Counted from the first letter of the stretch, positions 11,604 through 20,715 are shown. The stretch is DNA of 64,000 nt from Geothrix sp. SG200 (GCF_022808935.1 NZ_JAKZFR010000001.1:992001-1056000), one strand, 5' to 3'. Translations and numbers: made by a program. The notes: a model not told the origin generated them from the letters alone.

Positions 11604-11966
11604 ATGCCTCTGTCCATGCCCTTCCGTTCCGGCGATCTCGTGGTGGTGGTGCTGCACTCCCCGCGGGAGCGGGTGTGGGGCAGGCTCCTGGGGCTCGAGG
11701 CCGCGGGCATCGCCATCCGGGGCGTCGACCTCGCGCCCTGGGCGGAGGTCCTCACCCTCGTCCGCACGGGCCAGACCGACCAGGTGGCCCTCAGCACCCG
11801 CTTCCTGCCCATGCACCGCGTCGAAACCGTGTACCTCGACGAGCCCAGCTCTGGCGCGCCCAGCCTGGCGGACACGTTCTGCGACCGGACGGGCCAGGAC
11901 CCGCATCTCTTCCTGGCGGACCCGCCTTCACCCAAACCCTCCACCCGACACCGGAGACTCCCATGA
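11604..11966 (+). CDS. Hypothetical protein, 120 residues, coupled to pta
   Basis: Not recognised. The first half is a compact beta-rich segment ([29 protein letters not shown]), suggesting a small barrel. The last 25 residues are proline-rich and likely disordered. GGAG precedes the ATG. Its stop overlaps the pta start as ATGA, so it is translated with Pta and may act with it, although nothing in the sequence shows how. Confidence 0.65.
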   Translation: MPLSMPFRSGDLVVVVLHSPRERVWGRLLGLEAAGIAIRGVDLAPWAEVLTLVRTGQTDQVALSTRFLPMHRVETVYLDEPSSGAPSLADTFCDRTGQDPHLFLADPPSPKPSTRHRRLP

Positions 11967-12967
11967 GCCACGCCAATCACGCCCGCTGGATGGCGCGCTT
12001 CCGCGATCGCGCCAAGGTCCTCAAGCGCCACATCGTGCTGCCCGAGGGCCGGGACGACCGGACCCTCCAGGCCGCCCAGCTGTTGCTGGACCAGGGGCTC
12101 GGTCGCATCACCCTGCTGGGTGACCCCACCGACATGGCGAAGCGGGGCGCGGCCCAGGGCCTCTCCCTGAAGGGGGCGGCGATGGTGGATCCCCTCGCCA
12201 GCGCCCTGTTGCCCGAGTTGGCCGGGGCCTACTTCGAGCGCCGCAAGTCGAAGGGCATCACGGAGGCCCAGGCGCTGGAGGCCGTGAAGAACCCACTCTG
12301 GTTCGGGGCCATGATGGTTCAGGCGGGTTCCTGCAACGGCATGGTGGCGGGCGCCCTGAACACCACCGCGGAAACGGTGCGCGCCTGCCTCCAGGCCATC
12401 GGCGCCGCGCCCGGCATCAAGACCGTCTCCAGCTTCTTCCTGATGATCCATCCCGATACCGCCTTCGGCGAGCAGGGCGCCATGATCTTCGCGGATTGCG
12501 CCGTGGTGCCGGATCCGACACCCGAACAGCTGGCGGACATCGCCCTGGCCTCGGCGGAGAATGCCCGCCGGGTGCTGGACGTGGAGCCCCGCGTGGCCCT
12601 CCTGAGCTTCTCCACCCGTGGTTCCGCCGAGCACGCCCGGGTGGACAAGGTGCGTGCCGCCCTGGCTCTCATCAAGGAGCGGGCGCCGAACCTCGCCGTG
12701 GATGGCGAGTTGCAGGCGGACGCCGCGCTCCTGGCCTCCGTAGGCCAGCGGAAAGCGCCGGGCTCACCGGTGGCGGGCCGGGCCAACGTCCTGGTGTTCC
12801 CTGACCTGGACGCGGGGAACATCTCCTACAAGCTCACGGAGCGCCTGGGCGGCGCCGTGGCTCTGGGTCCGCTGCTCCAGGGGCTGGCCCGCCCGGCCAA
12901 CGACCTCAGCCGCGGATGCAGCCCCCAGGACATCGCGGACGTGGCGGTGTTGACGGCCCTCCAGTGA
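11963..12967 (+). CDS. pta: Phosphate acetyltransferase
   Basis: Interconverts acetyl-CoA and acetyl phosphate. The 334-residue protein is the short, catalytic-domain-only form. Family motifs are [77 protein letters not shown] and [18 protein letters not shown] precedes the ATG. No ackA is visible nearby, so acetate kinase must lie elsewhere if the pathway runs to acetate. A second, probably regulatory Pta domain occurs in the malic enzyme at 46312. Confidence 0.95.
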   Translation: MSHANHARWMARFRDRAKVLKRHIVLPEGRDDRTLQAAQLLLDQGLGRITLLGDPTDMAKRGAAQGLSLKGAAMVDPLASALLPELAGAYFERRKSKGITEAQALEAVKNPLWFGAMMVQAGSCNGMVAGALNTTAETVRACLQAIGAAPGIKTVSSFFLMIHPDTAFGEQGAMIFADCAVVPDPTPEQLADIALASAENARRVLDVEPRVALLSFSTRGSAEHARVDKVRAALALIKERAPNLAVDGELQADAALLASVGQRKAPGSPVAGRANVLVFPDLDAGNISYKLTERLGGAVALGPLLQGLARPANDLSRGCSPQDIADVAVLTALQ

Positions 12968-13545
12968 AACGGATCGCGCTCTTCATCTCCGGGACCGGCG
13001 GCAACGCCCTGAACCTGCTCAGGGCCTGCCAGGAAGGCCGTGTGCCCGCCGTTCCGGTCCTGGGCCTCGCCTCCACCGCCAAGGCCGGGGGCATCCCCCG
13101 GCTCGAGGCGGAGGGTTTGCCCACGGTCGCGGTCATACGGAAGGATTTCGATTCGGACGAGGCGTTCTCGGAGGCCTGCTACGGACGGGCGGAACAGGCC
13201 GGGGCGGAGGTCATCTGCCTCTGCGGGTGGTTGAAGAAGCTGACGGTGCCCCGGCGCTGGGAGGGGCGGATCCTCAACATCCACCCGGGCCTTCTGCCCC
13301 GGTTCGGCGGACCTGGCATGTACGGCATGCACGTCCACCGGGCTGTGCTGGAAGCCCGCGAAGCCGAGTCCGGGGCCACCGTGCATCTGGTGGATGCCGA
13401 GTACGACCATGGCCGGATCCTGGACCAGATGCGCGTCCCCGTCCTTCCTGGCGACACCCCCGAGGATCTCCAGAGGCGGGTCTATGCGGCGGAGATGGAA
13501 CTCTATCCGAAGGCACTGCGGGCATATCTGGCTGAAGAGCCTTAG
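12964..13545 (+). CDS. purN: Phosphoribosylglycinamide formyltransferase
   Basis: Third step of purine synthesis, transferring a formyl group from 10-formyl-THF to GAR. The 193 residues show the N-terminal FISGTGGNA phosphate loop and the catalytic triad Asn105, His107 ([12 protein letters not shown]) and Asp144 (VDAEYDHG). The GTG start at 12964 overlaps the pta stop (GTGA). The frame opens further upstream, but that stretch is shadow of pta. The triad spacing agrees with the E. coli enzyme. Confidence 0.94.
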   Translation: MKRIALFISGTGGNALNLLRACQEGRVPAVPVLGLASTAKAGGIPRLEAEGLPTVAVIRKDFDSDEAFSEACYGRAEQAGAEVICLCGWLKKLTVPRRWEGRILNIHPGLLPRFGGPGMYGMHVHRAVLEAREAESGATVHLVDAEYDHGRILDQMRVPVLPGDTPEDLQRRVYAAEMELYPKALRAYLAEEP

Positions 13546-13554
13546 ACTGCTCCC

Positions 13555-14949
13555 ATGATTCCCCTCCTCACCGCCGACGACATGCGGGCCGCGGAGCGCC
13601 AGGCCATCGAAGGCTGGGGCATCCCGTCCCTGGTGCTCCAGGAGCATGCGGCCCTCGGAGCCCTGGCCCTGATTCCCGCAGGCGAACCCGTGCATGTGCT
13701 GGCGGGCCCGGGCAACAACGGCGGCGACGCCCTGGCCTTGGCTCGCCTCGCGCGCCTGGAGGGCCGGGAGGTGTCCGTGTGGTCCCCATCGGCGCAGCCG
13801 GGGTGGCGCGGCGACGCGGCCCACCAGGCCCGCCTCTGGAAGGGCCTCGGTGGCGAAATCCGCACCTCGGCGGCCCCCACCGAGGCCATGCAGCTCTGGC
13901 GCGGGTGGGTGGTGGATGGGCTCTTCGGTCTGGGTACCTCGCGGCCTCTGGAGGGGGCGGCCCTGGCCTGGGCGCGGGCCCTGAACGCGTCCGGCCTTCC
14001 GGTGCTCGCCCTGGACCTGCCCTCCGGCCTGGACCCCAGTTCTGCGGAGATCCCGGGCGAAGCCGTCCGCGCGACGCGGACGGCCTGCTTCGGGCACCGC
14101 AAGGTCTGTCACGGACTGATGCCCGCGCGGGAGGCCTGCGGCGACATCACCGTGGTGCCCATTCCCCTCGATCGGACGCCCACGGCCGCCCTGCAGCTTC
14201 TGGAGCGTCCCGCGCTCCCGCCGCGCGCCTGGGACGCCCACAAGGGCAGCTTCGGGCATGTGGCCATCCGCGCGAGCAGCCTGGGCATGAGCGGTGCCGC
14301 CGTGCTCTCGGCCCTGGGGGCCCTGCGCGTGGGCGCGGGCCTCGTAACCGTATTGACGGATCCTGACGTTCGCGCCGAGGTGGCCGCCCAGGTGCCCGAG
14401 GCCATGGTGCGGCCTTGGCAGGGGAGCGTGCCACCCGAGGCCGATGTCCTCCTCGCCGGTCCAGGGGGCATCTCCCAGGTGCCCGAATGGGACGGGCCCC
14501 TGGTTCTGGACGCGTCAGCCCTGAAGGAAGGTGAAGGGGGACGCTGGATGGAACGCCCTGGCACGGCCATCACGCCGCATCCCGGCGAGTTCGCGCGCCT
14601 GTTCCGGCTGCCCCGGCCGTTGCTGATGGATGAGCGCCTGGCCCAGGCCCGCCAGGTGGCCGCCGGAAAGCCAGGCGTCCTGCTGCTCAAGGGTGCCCAG
14701 AGCGTGCTGGCCGGTGGCGCCAGCGAGGACCTGTGGATCAATCCCACAGGCCATCCCGGTCTGGCCACCGGCGGAAGCGGAGACCTGCTGGCGGGCATGG
14801 TGGCGGGCTTCCGCGCCCAGGGCCTGCCCATGCGCGAGGCCGTGGCCGCCGCCGCCTGGTTCCATGGGGCCGCGGCCGATCTTCTACCGGGGGCGGGCCT
14901 GCTGCCGCGGGACCTGGCGGACCAGCTGCCGGGGCTGCTGCGTGGCTGA
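13555..14949 (+). CDS. nnr: Bifunctional NAD(P)H-hydrate epimerase / ADP-dependent hydrate dehydratase
   Basis: Repairs damaged hydrated NADH and NADPH. The N-terminal YjeF domain (about 1-205) has GPGNNGGDALALAR near residue 50 and GLFGLGTSR. The C-terminal kinase-like dehydratase domain (about 225-464) has GSFGHVAIRASSLGMSGAAV and the NPTGHPGLATGGSGDLLAG nucleotide motif. The 464-residue length is slightly below the usual fusion length of about 500. No Shine-Dalgarno sequence is seen: TAGACT at 13543-13548, sharing the purN stop codon, ends six bases before the ATG. Confidence 0.93.
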   Translation: MIPLLTADDMRAAERQAIEGWGIPSLVLQEHAALGALALIPAGEPVHVLAGPGNNGGDALALARLARLEGREVSVWSPSAQPGWRGDAAHQARLWKGLGGEIRTSAAPTEAMQLWRGWVVDGLFGLGTSRPLEGAALAWARALNASGLPVLALDLPSGLDPSSAEIPGEAVRATRTACFGHRKVCHGLMPAREACGDITVVPIPLDRTPTAALQLLERPALPPRAWDAHKGSFGHVAIRASSLGMSGAAVLSALGALRVGAGLVTVLTDPDVRAEVAAQVPEAMVRPWQGSVPPEADVLLAGPGGISQVPEWDGPLVLDASALKEGEGGRWMERPGTAITPHPGEFARLFRLPRPLLMDERLAQARQVAAGKPGVLLLKGAQSVLAGGASEDLWINPTGHPGLATGGSGDLLAGMVAGFRAQGLPMREAVAAAAWFHGAAADLLPGAGLLPRDLADQLPGLLRG

Positions 14950-15376
14950 GCGGTACCTCGCCGACGATGCCGCCACCGAGGCCCTGGGCGAGGCCCTGGC
15001 CCAGGTCACGCCGCCGGGCGGAACCTGGCTGCTGCGGGGCGAGCTGGGCGCGGGCAAGACCACCTGGACCCGGGGCTTCCTGCGGGGGTTGGGCGGCGAC
15101 CCGGAGGAGGTGGCCTCGCCCACCTATGCCGTGCTCCACCGCTACGATCTGCCGGAGGGGCGCCTCTTCCACCTGGATCTCTACCGGCCGGGCCCTGAAG
15201 GCGCCTGGGCTCTGGGGCTCGAGGAGACCATCGGACCCGGGGACCGGCTGGTGGTTGAGTGGGCGGGCCAGGACGGCCCCTGGCCCACGGACTGGGTGGC
15301 CGAGCTAGTGCTGGTTCCCGAGGGCGAAGGGCGTTGGGCCGAATGGACATACCCTGACGGATCCAGCGGACGATGA
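14942..15376 (+). CDS. tsaE: tRNA threonylcarbamoyladenosine biosynthesis ATPase TsaE
   Basis: ATPase partner of TsaB and TsaD in t6A37 modification of ANN-decoding tRNAs. It has 144 residues with Walker A GELGAGKTT at 33-41, SPTYAVLHRYD near 60-70 and the diagnostic HLDLYR near 77-82. It starts at a GTG inside the end of nnr (8-base overlap). The nnr-tsaE pairing is very common in bacteria and supports both calls. Confidence 0.94.
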   Translation: MAERYLADDAATEALGEALAQVTPPGGTWLLRGELGAGKTTWTRGFLRGLGGDPEEVASPTYAVLHRYDLPEGRLFHLDLYRPGPEGAWALGLEETIGPGDRLVVEWAGQDGPWPTDWVAELVLVPEGEGRWAEWTYPDGSSGR

Positions 15377-15382
15377 TGGGGC

Positions 15383-16681
15383 ATGAGCCTTTCCCTCGCC
15401 CTCTCCCTCATGGCCTGTCTGGCGGCTCTCTTCGCCGCGTGGTCGGCCATGCGCCGGACTCCCCCCGATCCTGCGCCCTTCGAAGCGCTGCGACGCCACG
15501 CCGAGGAGTTGGCTTCCAGGGACCGTGCCGAATCGCACCAGGCGCTCGCGGCCCAGATCAGGCCTCTGCTGGCGGAGCTCGGGGAGCTCCGGACGGCTCA
15601 GGCCGAGAAGCTGGCGGAAGGGTTCCGCCTGCTTTCGGCCACGATCCAGGAAGCCTTGCGGTCCTCCCGCGCTGAACAGGCGGCCCAGCTCGGGCAGGTC
15701 CAGCAGCAGGTCCAGGAGCGGCTCGACGCCATCCAGGCGGCCAACGAGGCGAAGCTCGAGCAGATGCGCCGCACCGTGGACGAGAAGCTGCACGAGGCCC
15801 TGGAGAAGCGCCTGGGCGAGAGCTTCAACCTGGTCGCCCAGCGGCTGGAGCAAGTTCAGCGCGGCCTGGGTGAGATGCAGGGACTGGCCCAGGACGTGGG
15901 CGGGCTCAAGCGGGCCCTGACCAATGTAAAGGCCAGGGGTGTCCTGGGCGAGGCGCAATTGGGAGCCCTGCTGGAGCAGTTCCTGTCGCCGGGGCAGTAC
16001 CAGGCCAATGTCCACATCCGCCCGAGGTCCCCGGAGGTGGTCGAATACGCGGTGAAGCTGCCTGGACCTGACGAGAGCGGTCCCGTCTGGCTTCCCATCG
16101 ACGCCAAGTTCCCCCTGGAGGACTACCAGCGCCTCACCGAAGCCTACGAAACCGGCGACCTCGTCGCCATGGAGGCTGCCGGCAAGGCCCTGGAGATCCG
16201 GCTGCTCTCCCAGGCCCGGGACATCCGCGACAAGTACATCGCGCCGCCGAGCAGCACGGACTTCGCGCTGCTCTTCCTTCCCTTCGAGGGACTCTACGCG
16301 GAGGTCCTCCGTCGTCCGGGCCTCTTCGAGCGATTGCAGCGCGAATGCAAGGTCATCCTGGTGGGTCCCACGACCCTCACGGCCTTCCTCAACAGCCTCC
16401 AAGTGGGCTTCAAGACCCTGGCCATCAGCCGGCAGACCAGCGAGATCTGGAAGGTGCTCGGCCAGGTGAAGGCGGAGTTCGGCCGCTTCGGCGCGGCCCT
16501 CGCGACGGTCCAGAGGAAGCTGGAGGAGGCCAGCGGCAAGCTGGGGGATGTCGCGGCCCGGCGGGACCAGATGGAAAAGAAGCTTGCCGGCGTGGAGGCG
16601 GCTCCGGAGGTCGGCCCTGCGGGCCTGTCACTGGAGCTCCAGAAATCATCTATGCCTTATTTATCCAATCAAGCAGAATAA
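15383..16681 (+). CDS. rmuC: RmuC-family DNA recombination protein
   Basis: 432 residues. A short N-terminal membrane anchor (about 1-22) is followed by a long coiled coil (about 30-175) rich in Glu, Gln and Arg, then the RmuC nuclease-like core: GVLGEAQLGALLEQFLSPGQY, WLPIDAKFPLEDYQRL, LLFLPFEGLYAEVL and GPTTLTAFLNSLQVGFKTLAI. The family limits DNA inversion and rearrangement in E. coli; its biochemical activity is only partly known. The gene starts six bases after tsaE. Confidence 0.93.
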   Translation: MSLSLALSLMACLAALFAAWSAMRRTPPDPAPFEALRRHAEELASRDRAESHQALAAQIRPLLAELGELRTAQAEKLAEGFRLLSATIQEALRSSRAEQAAQLGQVQQQVQERLDAIQAANEAKLEQMRRTVDEKLHEALEKRLGESFNLVAQRLEQVQRGLGEMQGLAQDVGGLKRALTNVKARGVLGEAQLGALLEQFLSPGQYQANVHIRPRSPEVVEYAVKLPGPDESGPVWLPIDAKFPLEDYQRLTEAYETGDLVAMEAAGKALEIRLLSQARDIRDKYIAPPSSTDFALLFLPFEGLYAEVLRRPGLFERLQRECKVILVGPTTLTAFLNSLQVGFKTLAISRQTSEIWKVLGQVKAEFGRFGAALATVQRKLEEASGKLGDVAARRDQMEKKLAGVEAAPEVGPAGLSLELQKSSMPYLSNQAE

Positions 16682-16686
16682 TTCAC

Positions 16687-16714
16687 TTCACAAATCAGAG
16701 GAATGTCTTAGGAT
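16687..16714 (+). promoter_or_regulatory. Candidate sigma-70-type promoter for the HNH gene
   Basis: TTCACA (16687-16692), 16 bases, then TAGGAT (16709-16714), in a conspicuously A/T-rich gap after rmuC. The -10 lies about 20 bases before the GTG start of the HNH gene. Pattern match only. Confidence 0.38.
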
Positions 16715-16732
16715 ACGGCCCAATCCGGGGGT

Positions 16733-17242
16733 GTGATGCTGAAGGGCCGGGAACGTCACGGGGCAGGTGAGGTGATTGCCGTCGACCGGAACTATGTCCC
16801 GATGCAGGAAGTGAGCCGAAGGCGCGCCCTCTGCGCCGTGGTGGCGGGCCGCGCCCACGTGCTCAACCCCGCCACCTTCGAGCGGCACGGGAGCCTGGAG
16901 GGGAGTCTCGAACTCATCATCTTCCCGAACGTTCAGGCCTGCAGCGATTCCAAGCTTCTCATCGGGCGGCTGGAGCGCCGTGTCCTGCGCCGGGATCACT
17001 ACCTCTGCCAGTACGAAGGGTGCCAGCGGAAGGCCACGACCGTGGATCACGTCGTCCCCCTGTGCCAGGGCGGCTCCACCACCTGGCAGAACCTGGTGGG
17101 GTGCTGCCTCATCTGCAACCAGAACAAGGGGGGACGCACCCCCGATCAGGCGGGCATGGTCCTCAAGCGCCAGCCCAAGGGCCCCAGGGCCCACCTCTTC
17201 GAGCGCTTCGAAGAGCTGCTGAAGCGGGCCAGCGCCGCCTGA
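16733..17242 (+). CDS. HNH endonuclease family protein
   Basis: 169 residues. The C-terminal half is a zinc-bound HNH fold: Cys92-x4-Cys97, Asp105-His106 (TVDHVVP), Asn120 and Cys125-x2-Cys128, followed by NKGGRTP. The N-terminal half (NYVPMQEVSRRRALCAVVAGRAHVL) is the conserved partner region of the stand-alone McrA-like HNH proteins common in soil bacteria, whose role is unclear (repair or DNA maintenance rather than proven restriction). No methylase or other defence gene is adjacent. The start is GTG at 16733 or ATG at 16736; no clear ribosome binding site. Confidence 0.85.
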   Translation: MMLKGRERHGAGEVIAVDRNYVPMQEVSRRRALCAVVAGRAHVLNPATFERHGSLEGSLELIIFPNVQACSDSKLLIGRLERRVLRRDHYLCQYEGCQRKATTVDHVVPLCQGGSTTWQNLVGCCLICNQNKGGRTPDQAGMVLKRQPKGPRAHLFERFEELLKRASAA

Positions 17243-17294
17243 GGCGAGTTTCGCTTCGTCCTGATAAGCCTCCCCGAAGAGCTCTGCTGGCATT

Positions 17295-17323
17295 CGAAGG
17301 ACGCGATTTTTTCGTGTCCTTCG
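17295..17323. terminator. Hairpin between convergent HNH gene and pabB
   Basis: CGAAGGAC and GTCCTTCG form an 8-base stem around a T-rich loop, in the 116-base convergent spacer 17243-17358. A run of five T follows about 15 bases downstream of the stem. It may stop transcription in either direction, but it lacks an adjacent U-tract. The right arm is part of a TTCGTGTCCTTCGTGG doubled word. Confidence 0.4.
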
Positions 17324-17358
17324 TGGAAGTCTTCCCCCTTTTTGAGCTGGGACCCCGC

Positions 17359-18654
17359 TCACCCCGTCAGCGCCCGCGTCTTGAGGAACAGTTCCGCCCA
17401 CTCGCGGGCCGGGTCGCTGCGCCGGGTGATGCCCCCTCCGGCCCAGTAGGTAAGGGCTTCGCCGCGGATCTGGGCGGTGCGGATGGGCAGGGCGAGGTCG
17501 AGGTCGCCGTTGGGGGCGATCCACCCGAGGGCCCCGCAATAGAACCCCCGGGGCGCCGCCTCGGTCCGGGCCAGATGCGCACAGACAGCCTGCTTGGGAG
17601 CCCCCGTGACGCTGCCGCCGGGGAGGACCGCACGAAGCAGGTCGGTCAGTCCCAGCCCCGGACGGGCCTCGGCTTCCACCGTGCTCACCAGGTGCTGGAC
17701 GGTGGGGTAGCGTTCCACGCGCATGGGGCGGCTCACCGTGACGGTGCCGGTCCGCGCCACGCGGCCCAGGTCGTTGCGCACCAGGTCCACGATCATCGTG
17801 TGCTCGGCCCGCTCCTTGGGATCCGCGGCCAGGGCCTCGGCGGCGAGCTGGTCCTGCGGCGCATCGCCCGTCAGGGGAACGCTGCCCTTGATGGGCTGGG
17901 ACCAGATCCGTTTCCCCCGGCGAGACAGGAGCCCCTCCATGCTCAAGGAGAGGAGCCGGAGGCCGTCCAGGTCCAGCAGGGCGCCGAAGGGCGGGCGGGC
18001 CCGCCTGAAGGCCCCCAGGGCCAGGTCCACGGGATCTCCTGGATAGATGGAATCAAAGGGAACACAGAGGTTGGTCACATAGAAGCCACCCTCGAGGATG
18101 CGCTCTCGGATCGTTTCCACGGCAGCCCGATGTTCGGCCTCGGTCCAGCGGGCCTGGAGGCTCAAGGACGGTGATTCGGAAGGGGCCCCGGGGCGGAGAA
18201 AGGATGTCCAGGCCTCCGGGTCCGGGGGCACCTCGCTCCAGGACCACAGCTCGGCTTCTCCGTTCTGGACGTGCAGTGCCTGTTGGATGCCCTGCCAATG
18301 CTGACCCAGGGTGCCGGGAGCGCACTCCTGGCGGGGCAGCGAAGCCTCATCGCAGGCCAGCTCGAAGGAGGCCGCGCCGATCCAGGGTCCGGGGTGTTCC
18401 GGAAGCGCCGCTTCCAGGGCTTCCCAGGGGGACCCCGGCCAGGGCCTGCCATCCAGGCGGCTGGCCCAGGCGGCGCCGGACCACCGGGAAGCCAGGATCG
18501 GCCCCCCCGGCAGACCGAGGAGCCCGTCCCCGGTGCAGCCGGTATGGAGCCAGGCGGCCCCGCGCCTCAGCAGGTCCTGGGCGCAGTCGGGCCAGGGGCC
18601 GGGAAGAGGGATGGGCCGGCGGTGCCGGGGGGTGAGGTCCATGGAGGACATCAT
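17359..18654 (-). CDS. pabB: Aminodeoxychorismate synthase component I
   Basis: Chorismate-utilising enzyme of pABA (folate) synthesis. It has 431 residues. PIKGS at 254-258, with Lys256, is the PabB/ADCS hallmark that separates it from anthranilate synthase. VDLVRNDLGRVAR, VQHLVST, LPGGSVTGAPK and the C-terminal WAGGGITRRSDP follow. No fused pabC lyase domain or pabA glutaminase is adjacent. Several Met codons occur at the N-terminus (18654, 18651, 18642) and the start is unsure. It is convergent with the HNH gene and divergent from pepA. Confidence 0.88.
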   Translation of the reverse strand: MMSSMDLTPRHRRPIPLPGPWPDCAQDLLRRGAAWLHTGCTGDGLLGLPGGPILASRWSGAAWASRLDGRPWPGSPWEALEAALPEHPGPWIGAASFELACDEASLPRQECAPGTLGQHWQGIQQALHVQNGEAELWSWSEVPPDPEAWTSFLRPGAPSESPSLSLQARWTEAEHRAAVETIRERILEGGFYVTNLCVPFDSIYPGDPVDLALGAFRRARPPFGALLDLDGLRLLSLSMEGLLSRRGKRIWSQPIKGSVPLTGDAPQDQLAAEALAADPKERAEHTMIVDLVRNDLGRVARTGTVTVSRPMRVERYPTVQHLVSTVEAEARPGLGLTDLLRAVLPGGSVTGAPKQAVCAHLARTEAAPRGFYCGALGWIAPNGDLDLALPIRTAQIRGEALTYWAGGGITRRSDPAREWAELFLKTRALTG

Positions 18655-18799
18655 CCCACTGGAGGCCGGAATTCCTTCTAATGGCTAGTGTTGAAAAAGT
18701 TGCAGCTAATAAATCAGATGTTCATGACAAATAATGACGAAAAACAGGCTTTTCTTTTTTTCGATCAGGACCTAGGCTCTTGGGCCAGGAGGAACCTCC
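18655..18799 (+). promoter_or_regulatory. A/T-rich divergent control region, pabB / pepA
   Basis: A 145-base gap that is far more A/T-rich than the rest of the window between about 18680 and 18765, including a T-tract. TAGGCT at 18773-18778, preceded 17 bases upstream by TTTTCT, is a possible pepA promoter. AGGAGG lies just before the pepA ATG. No operator palindrome was evident. Confidence 0.4.
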
Positions 18800-20272
18800 A
18801 TGCCTTCAGTGGATATCAGCTCACAGACGGGTAAGGACTTCGCGGGAGACGCATTGATCGTCCCCGTGTTCTCGGGGCGTGAACGCCATCGCCTGCCACT
18901 TGCCATCAGCAAGGTCGCGCGCCAGGTGATGGATGAAGAGGATTTCAAGGCGGACTATCTCGAAGTTGTGCCGCTTCATCATCCCAATGGCGTCAAGGAG
19001 AGCCGCTGGATGGTGCTTGTCGGCCTCGGCGACGAAGAGAAGGTCACGCTCAACAAGATCCGGAAGGCGGTGGGAACCGCTGGTCGCTTCTGCCTCAAGA
19101 AGAAGTGGAAGAAGATCGGCGTGCTCTCGCCATCCACGTCCACCCTGGACCACGACGCCGTGCAGGCCGCCGTGGCCGAGGGCACGCTGCTCGCGAACTA
19201 CGACCTCGTGACGTTCAAGGGCGGGAAACAGGACCCGAAGCAGTTCTCGTCCATCGAGATCTTCACCAACGGCGACGATACCCGGAAGGCCCGCCGCAAG
19301 CTGCCTGCCATCGAGGCCGGCGTGGCCGCCTGCCATCGCGTCCGTGACCTGGCCAACACCCCCGCGGGCGATCTCTATCCTGAAGTGTTCGCCGAAATGG
19401 CCGTGAAATTGGCCAAGCAGCACAAGCTCCACTGTGAGGTGCTGGATGTTCCCGCCCTGGAAAAGGGTGGCTTCCGTTCGGTCCTGGCGGTCGGGCAGGG
19501 GAGCCCGCGCGCCCCGAGGGTGGTGAAACTCGAGTACAAGCCCAAGGAGAAGCCCAAGAAGCACGTGGTGCTGGTGGGCAAGGGCGTCTGCTTCGACTCC
19601 GGCGGCCTGTCCCTCAAGGACGCATCAGGCATGGAGACCATGAAGGACGACATGACCGGCGCGGCCATCGTGCTCGCGACCCTGGCCGCCTGTGCCCAGC
19701 TGGAGATCCCGGTCCAGGTGACTGGGCTCATGGGCCTGGTGGAGAACATGCCTTCGGGCACCAGCTACAAGCCCGGGGACGTCCTCCGCAGCCGCAGCGG
19801 CAAGACCATCGAGGTCCTCAACACGGATGCCGAGGGCCGGCTCGTCCTGGCGGACCTCCTCCATTACGCCGGGGAACTGGGCGCGGATCACGTGGTGGAT
19901 CTGGCCACCCTCACTGGGGCGGCCCTGGTGGCCATGGGCGATGGCGTGTCAGCGGTCATGGGCACGGACCAGAAGCTGGTGGACCGCCTGCTGGATGCCG
20001 GCAGCGCCGCGGGTGAGCATCTCTGGCAGCTGCCGCTGGTGGAGGAGTATGCCGAGCTGCTGAAGAGCCCGCTGGCCGACCTGAAGAACATCACCGGCAT
20101 CCGGTGGGGCGGCACCATCACCGCCGGTCTCTTCCTCCGGGAATTCGTGGGCGACGCCTCATGGGCGCACGTGGATCTTGCCGGCAGCTGGTCGGGCAAG
20201 GAACGGGACTACCGGACCCACGGCGCCAGCGGCGAGGGCCCCCGGTTCCTCCTCGAATGGCTCATGGACTGA
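18800..20272 (+). CDS. pepA: Leucyl aminopeptidase (M17 family)
   Basis: Cytosolic two-metal aminopeptidase removing N-terminal residues from peptides. The 490 residues divide into a variable N-terminal domain (1-170) and the catalytic domain. Metal ligands and catalytic residues are visible: Lys261, Asp266, Lys273 and Asp284 in GKGVCFDSGGLSLK...MKDDMTGA, and NTDAEGRL at 341-348. Homologues such as E. coli PepA also bind DNA; nothing here shows that. An AGGAGG site precedes the ATG and a strong terminator follows. Confidence 0.95.
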   Translation: MPSVDISSQTGKDFAGDALIVPVFSGRERHRLPLAISKVARQVMDEEDFKADYLEVVPLHHPNGVKESRWMVLVGLGDEEKVTLNKIRKAVGTAGRFCLKKKWKKIGVLSPSTSTLDHDAVQAAVAEGTLLANYDLVTFKGGKQDPKQFSSIEIFTNGDDTRKARRKLPAIEAGVAACHRVRDLANTPAGDLYPEVFAEMAVKLAKQHKLHCEVLDVPALEKGGFRSVLAVGQGSPRAPRVVKLEYKPKEKPKKHVVLVGKGVCFDSGGLSLKDASGMETMKDDMTGAAIVLATLAACAQLEIPVQVTGLMGLVENMPSGTSYKPGDVLRSRSGKTIEVLNTDAEGRLVLADLLHYAGELGADHVVDLATLTGAALVAMGDGVSAVMGTDQKLVDRLLDAGSAAGEHLWQLPLVEEYAELLKSPLADLKNITGIRWGGTITAGLFLREFVGDASWAHVDLAGSWSGKERDYRTHGASGEGPRFLLEWLMD

Positions 20273-20291
20273 TCTGCCCGATGGCTTGGCC

Positions 20292-20318
20292 AAAGGGGGG
20301 CATCGCCCCCCTTTTTTT
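20292..20318 (+). terminator. Rho-independent terminator of pepA
   Basis: AAAGGGGGGC, loop ATC, GCCCCCC then a run of seven T, 20 bases after the pepA stop. A textbook GC stem plus U-tract. Confidence 0.85.
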
Positions 20319-20340
20319 CAAATGGGTGAAGATATCCCCC

Positions 20341-20370
20341 TTGACCGGGAGGCATGGATGGGGATTTATT
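20341..20370 (+). promoter_or_regulatory. Candidate promoter of the HU-like gene
   Basis: TTGACC (20341-20346), 18 bases, TTTATT (20365-20370), between the pepA terminator and the HU-like gene, leaving a leader of about 42 bases. Pattern match only. Confidence 0.4.
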
Positions 20371-20418
20371 GAGGACTGCCTTCAAGCCACCTGAGCCCTC
20401 ACCCCCTTCGGAGTTCCC

Positions 20419-20715
20419 ATGGAAGCGATGGAGACCCTCACCAAAGCTGACCTCTCCCGGCACTTGATGGAGCGGCTCGAACTGGGAAAGAAGGATGCGG
20501 ATCTCCTGGTGAACACGTTCCTGGAGAGCATCATCGAGTCCCTCCGGACCGGCGAAGGGGTGGAACTCCGCGGGTTCGGCAGCTTCCGCCTGAGGGACCG
20601 GCGGGCCCGGCAGGGCCGGAACCCCCGCAGCGGCGAGAGCATCCAGGTGCCGCCGAAGCGTGTGGTCTATTTCAAGCTCGGCAAGGAGCTTCGCAGCAAG
20701 CTGATCGACGAATAG
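20419..20715 (+). CDS. HU/IHF-family DNA-binding protein
   Basis: 98-residue nucleoid-type protein. The helical dimerisation half (LTKADLSRHLMERL...DADLLVNTFLESI) is followed by the beta arms: VELRGFGSFRLRDRRARQGRNPRSGE and VPPKRVVYFKLGKEL. The GRNPRSGE arm and the GFGSF turn place it in the IHF-like branch that bends DNA. GGAGTTCCC precedes the ATG. It probably shares a transcript with the CsgG-like gene that starts 27 bases after it. Confidence 0.93.
   Translation: MEAMETLTKADLSRHLMERLELGKKDADLLVNTFLESIIESLRTGEGVELRGFGSFRLRDRRARQGRNPRSGESIQVPPKRVVYFKLGKELRSKLIDE

Noticed and set aside
11963-12967. Horizontal acquisition of pta because ackA is missing
   Set aside because: Base and codon use match the neighbours and the gene is coupled to both flanking genes; ackA may be anywhere else in the genome.
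16733-17242. HNH gene as part of a defence island
   Set aside because: The neighbours are rmuC and pabB, both housekeeping, with no methylase, helicase or toxin gene nearby.
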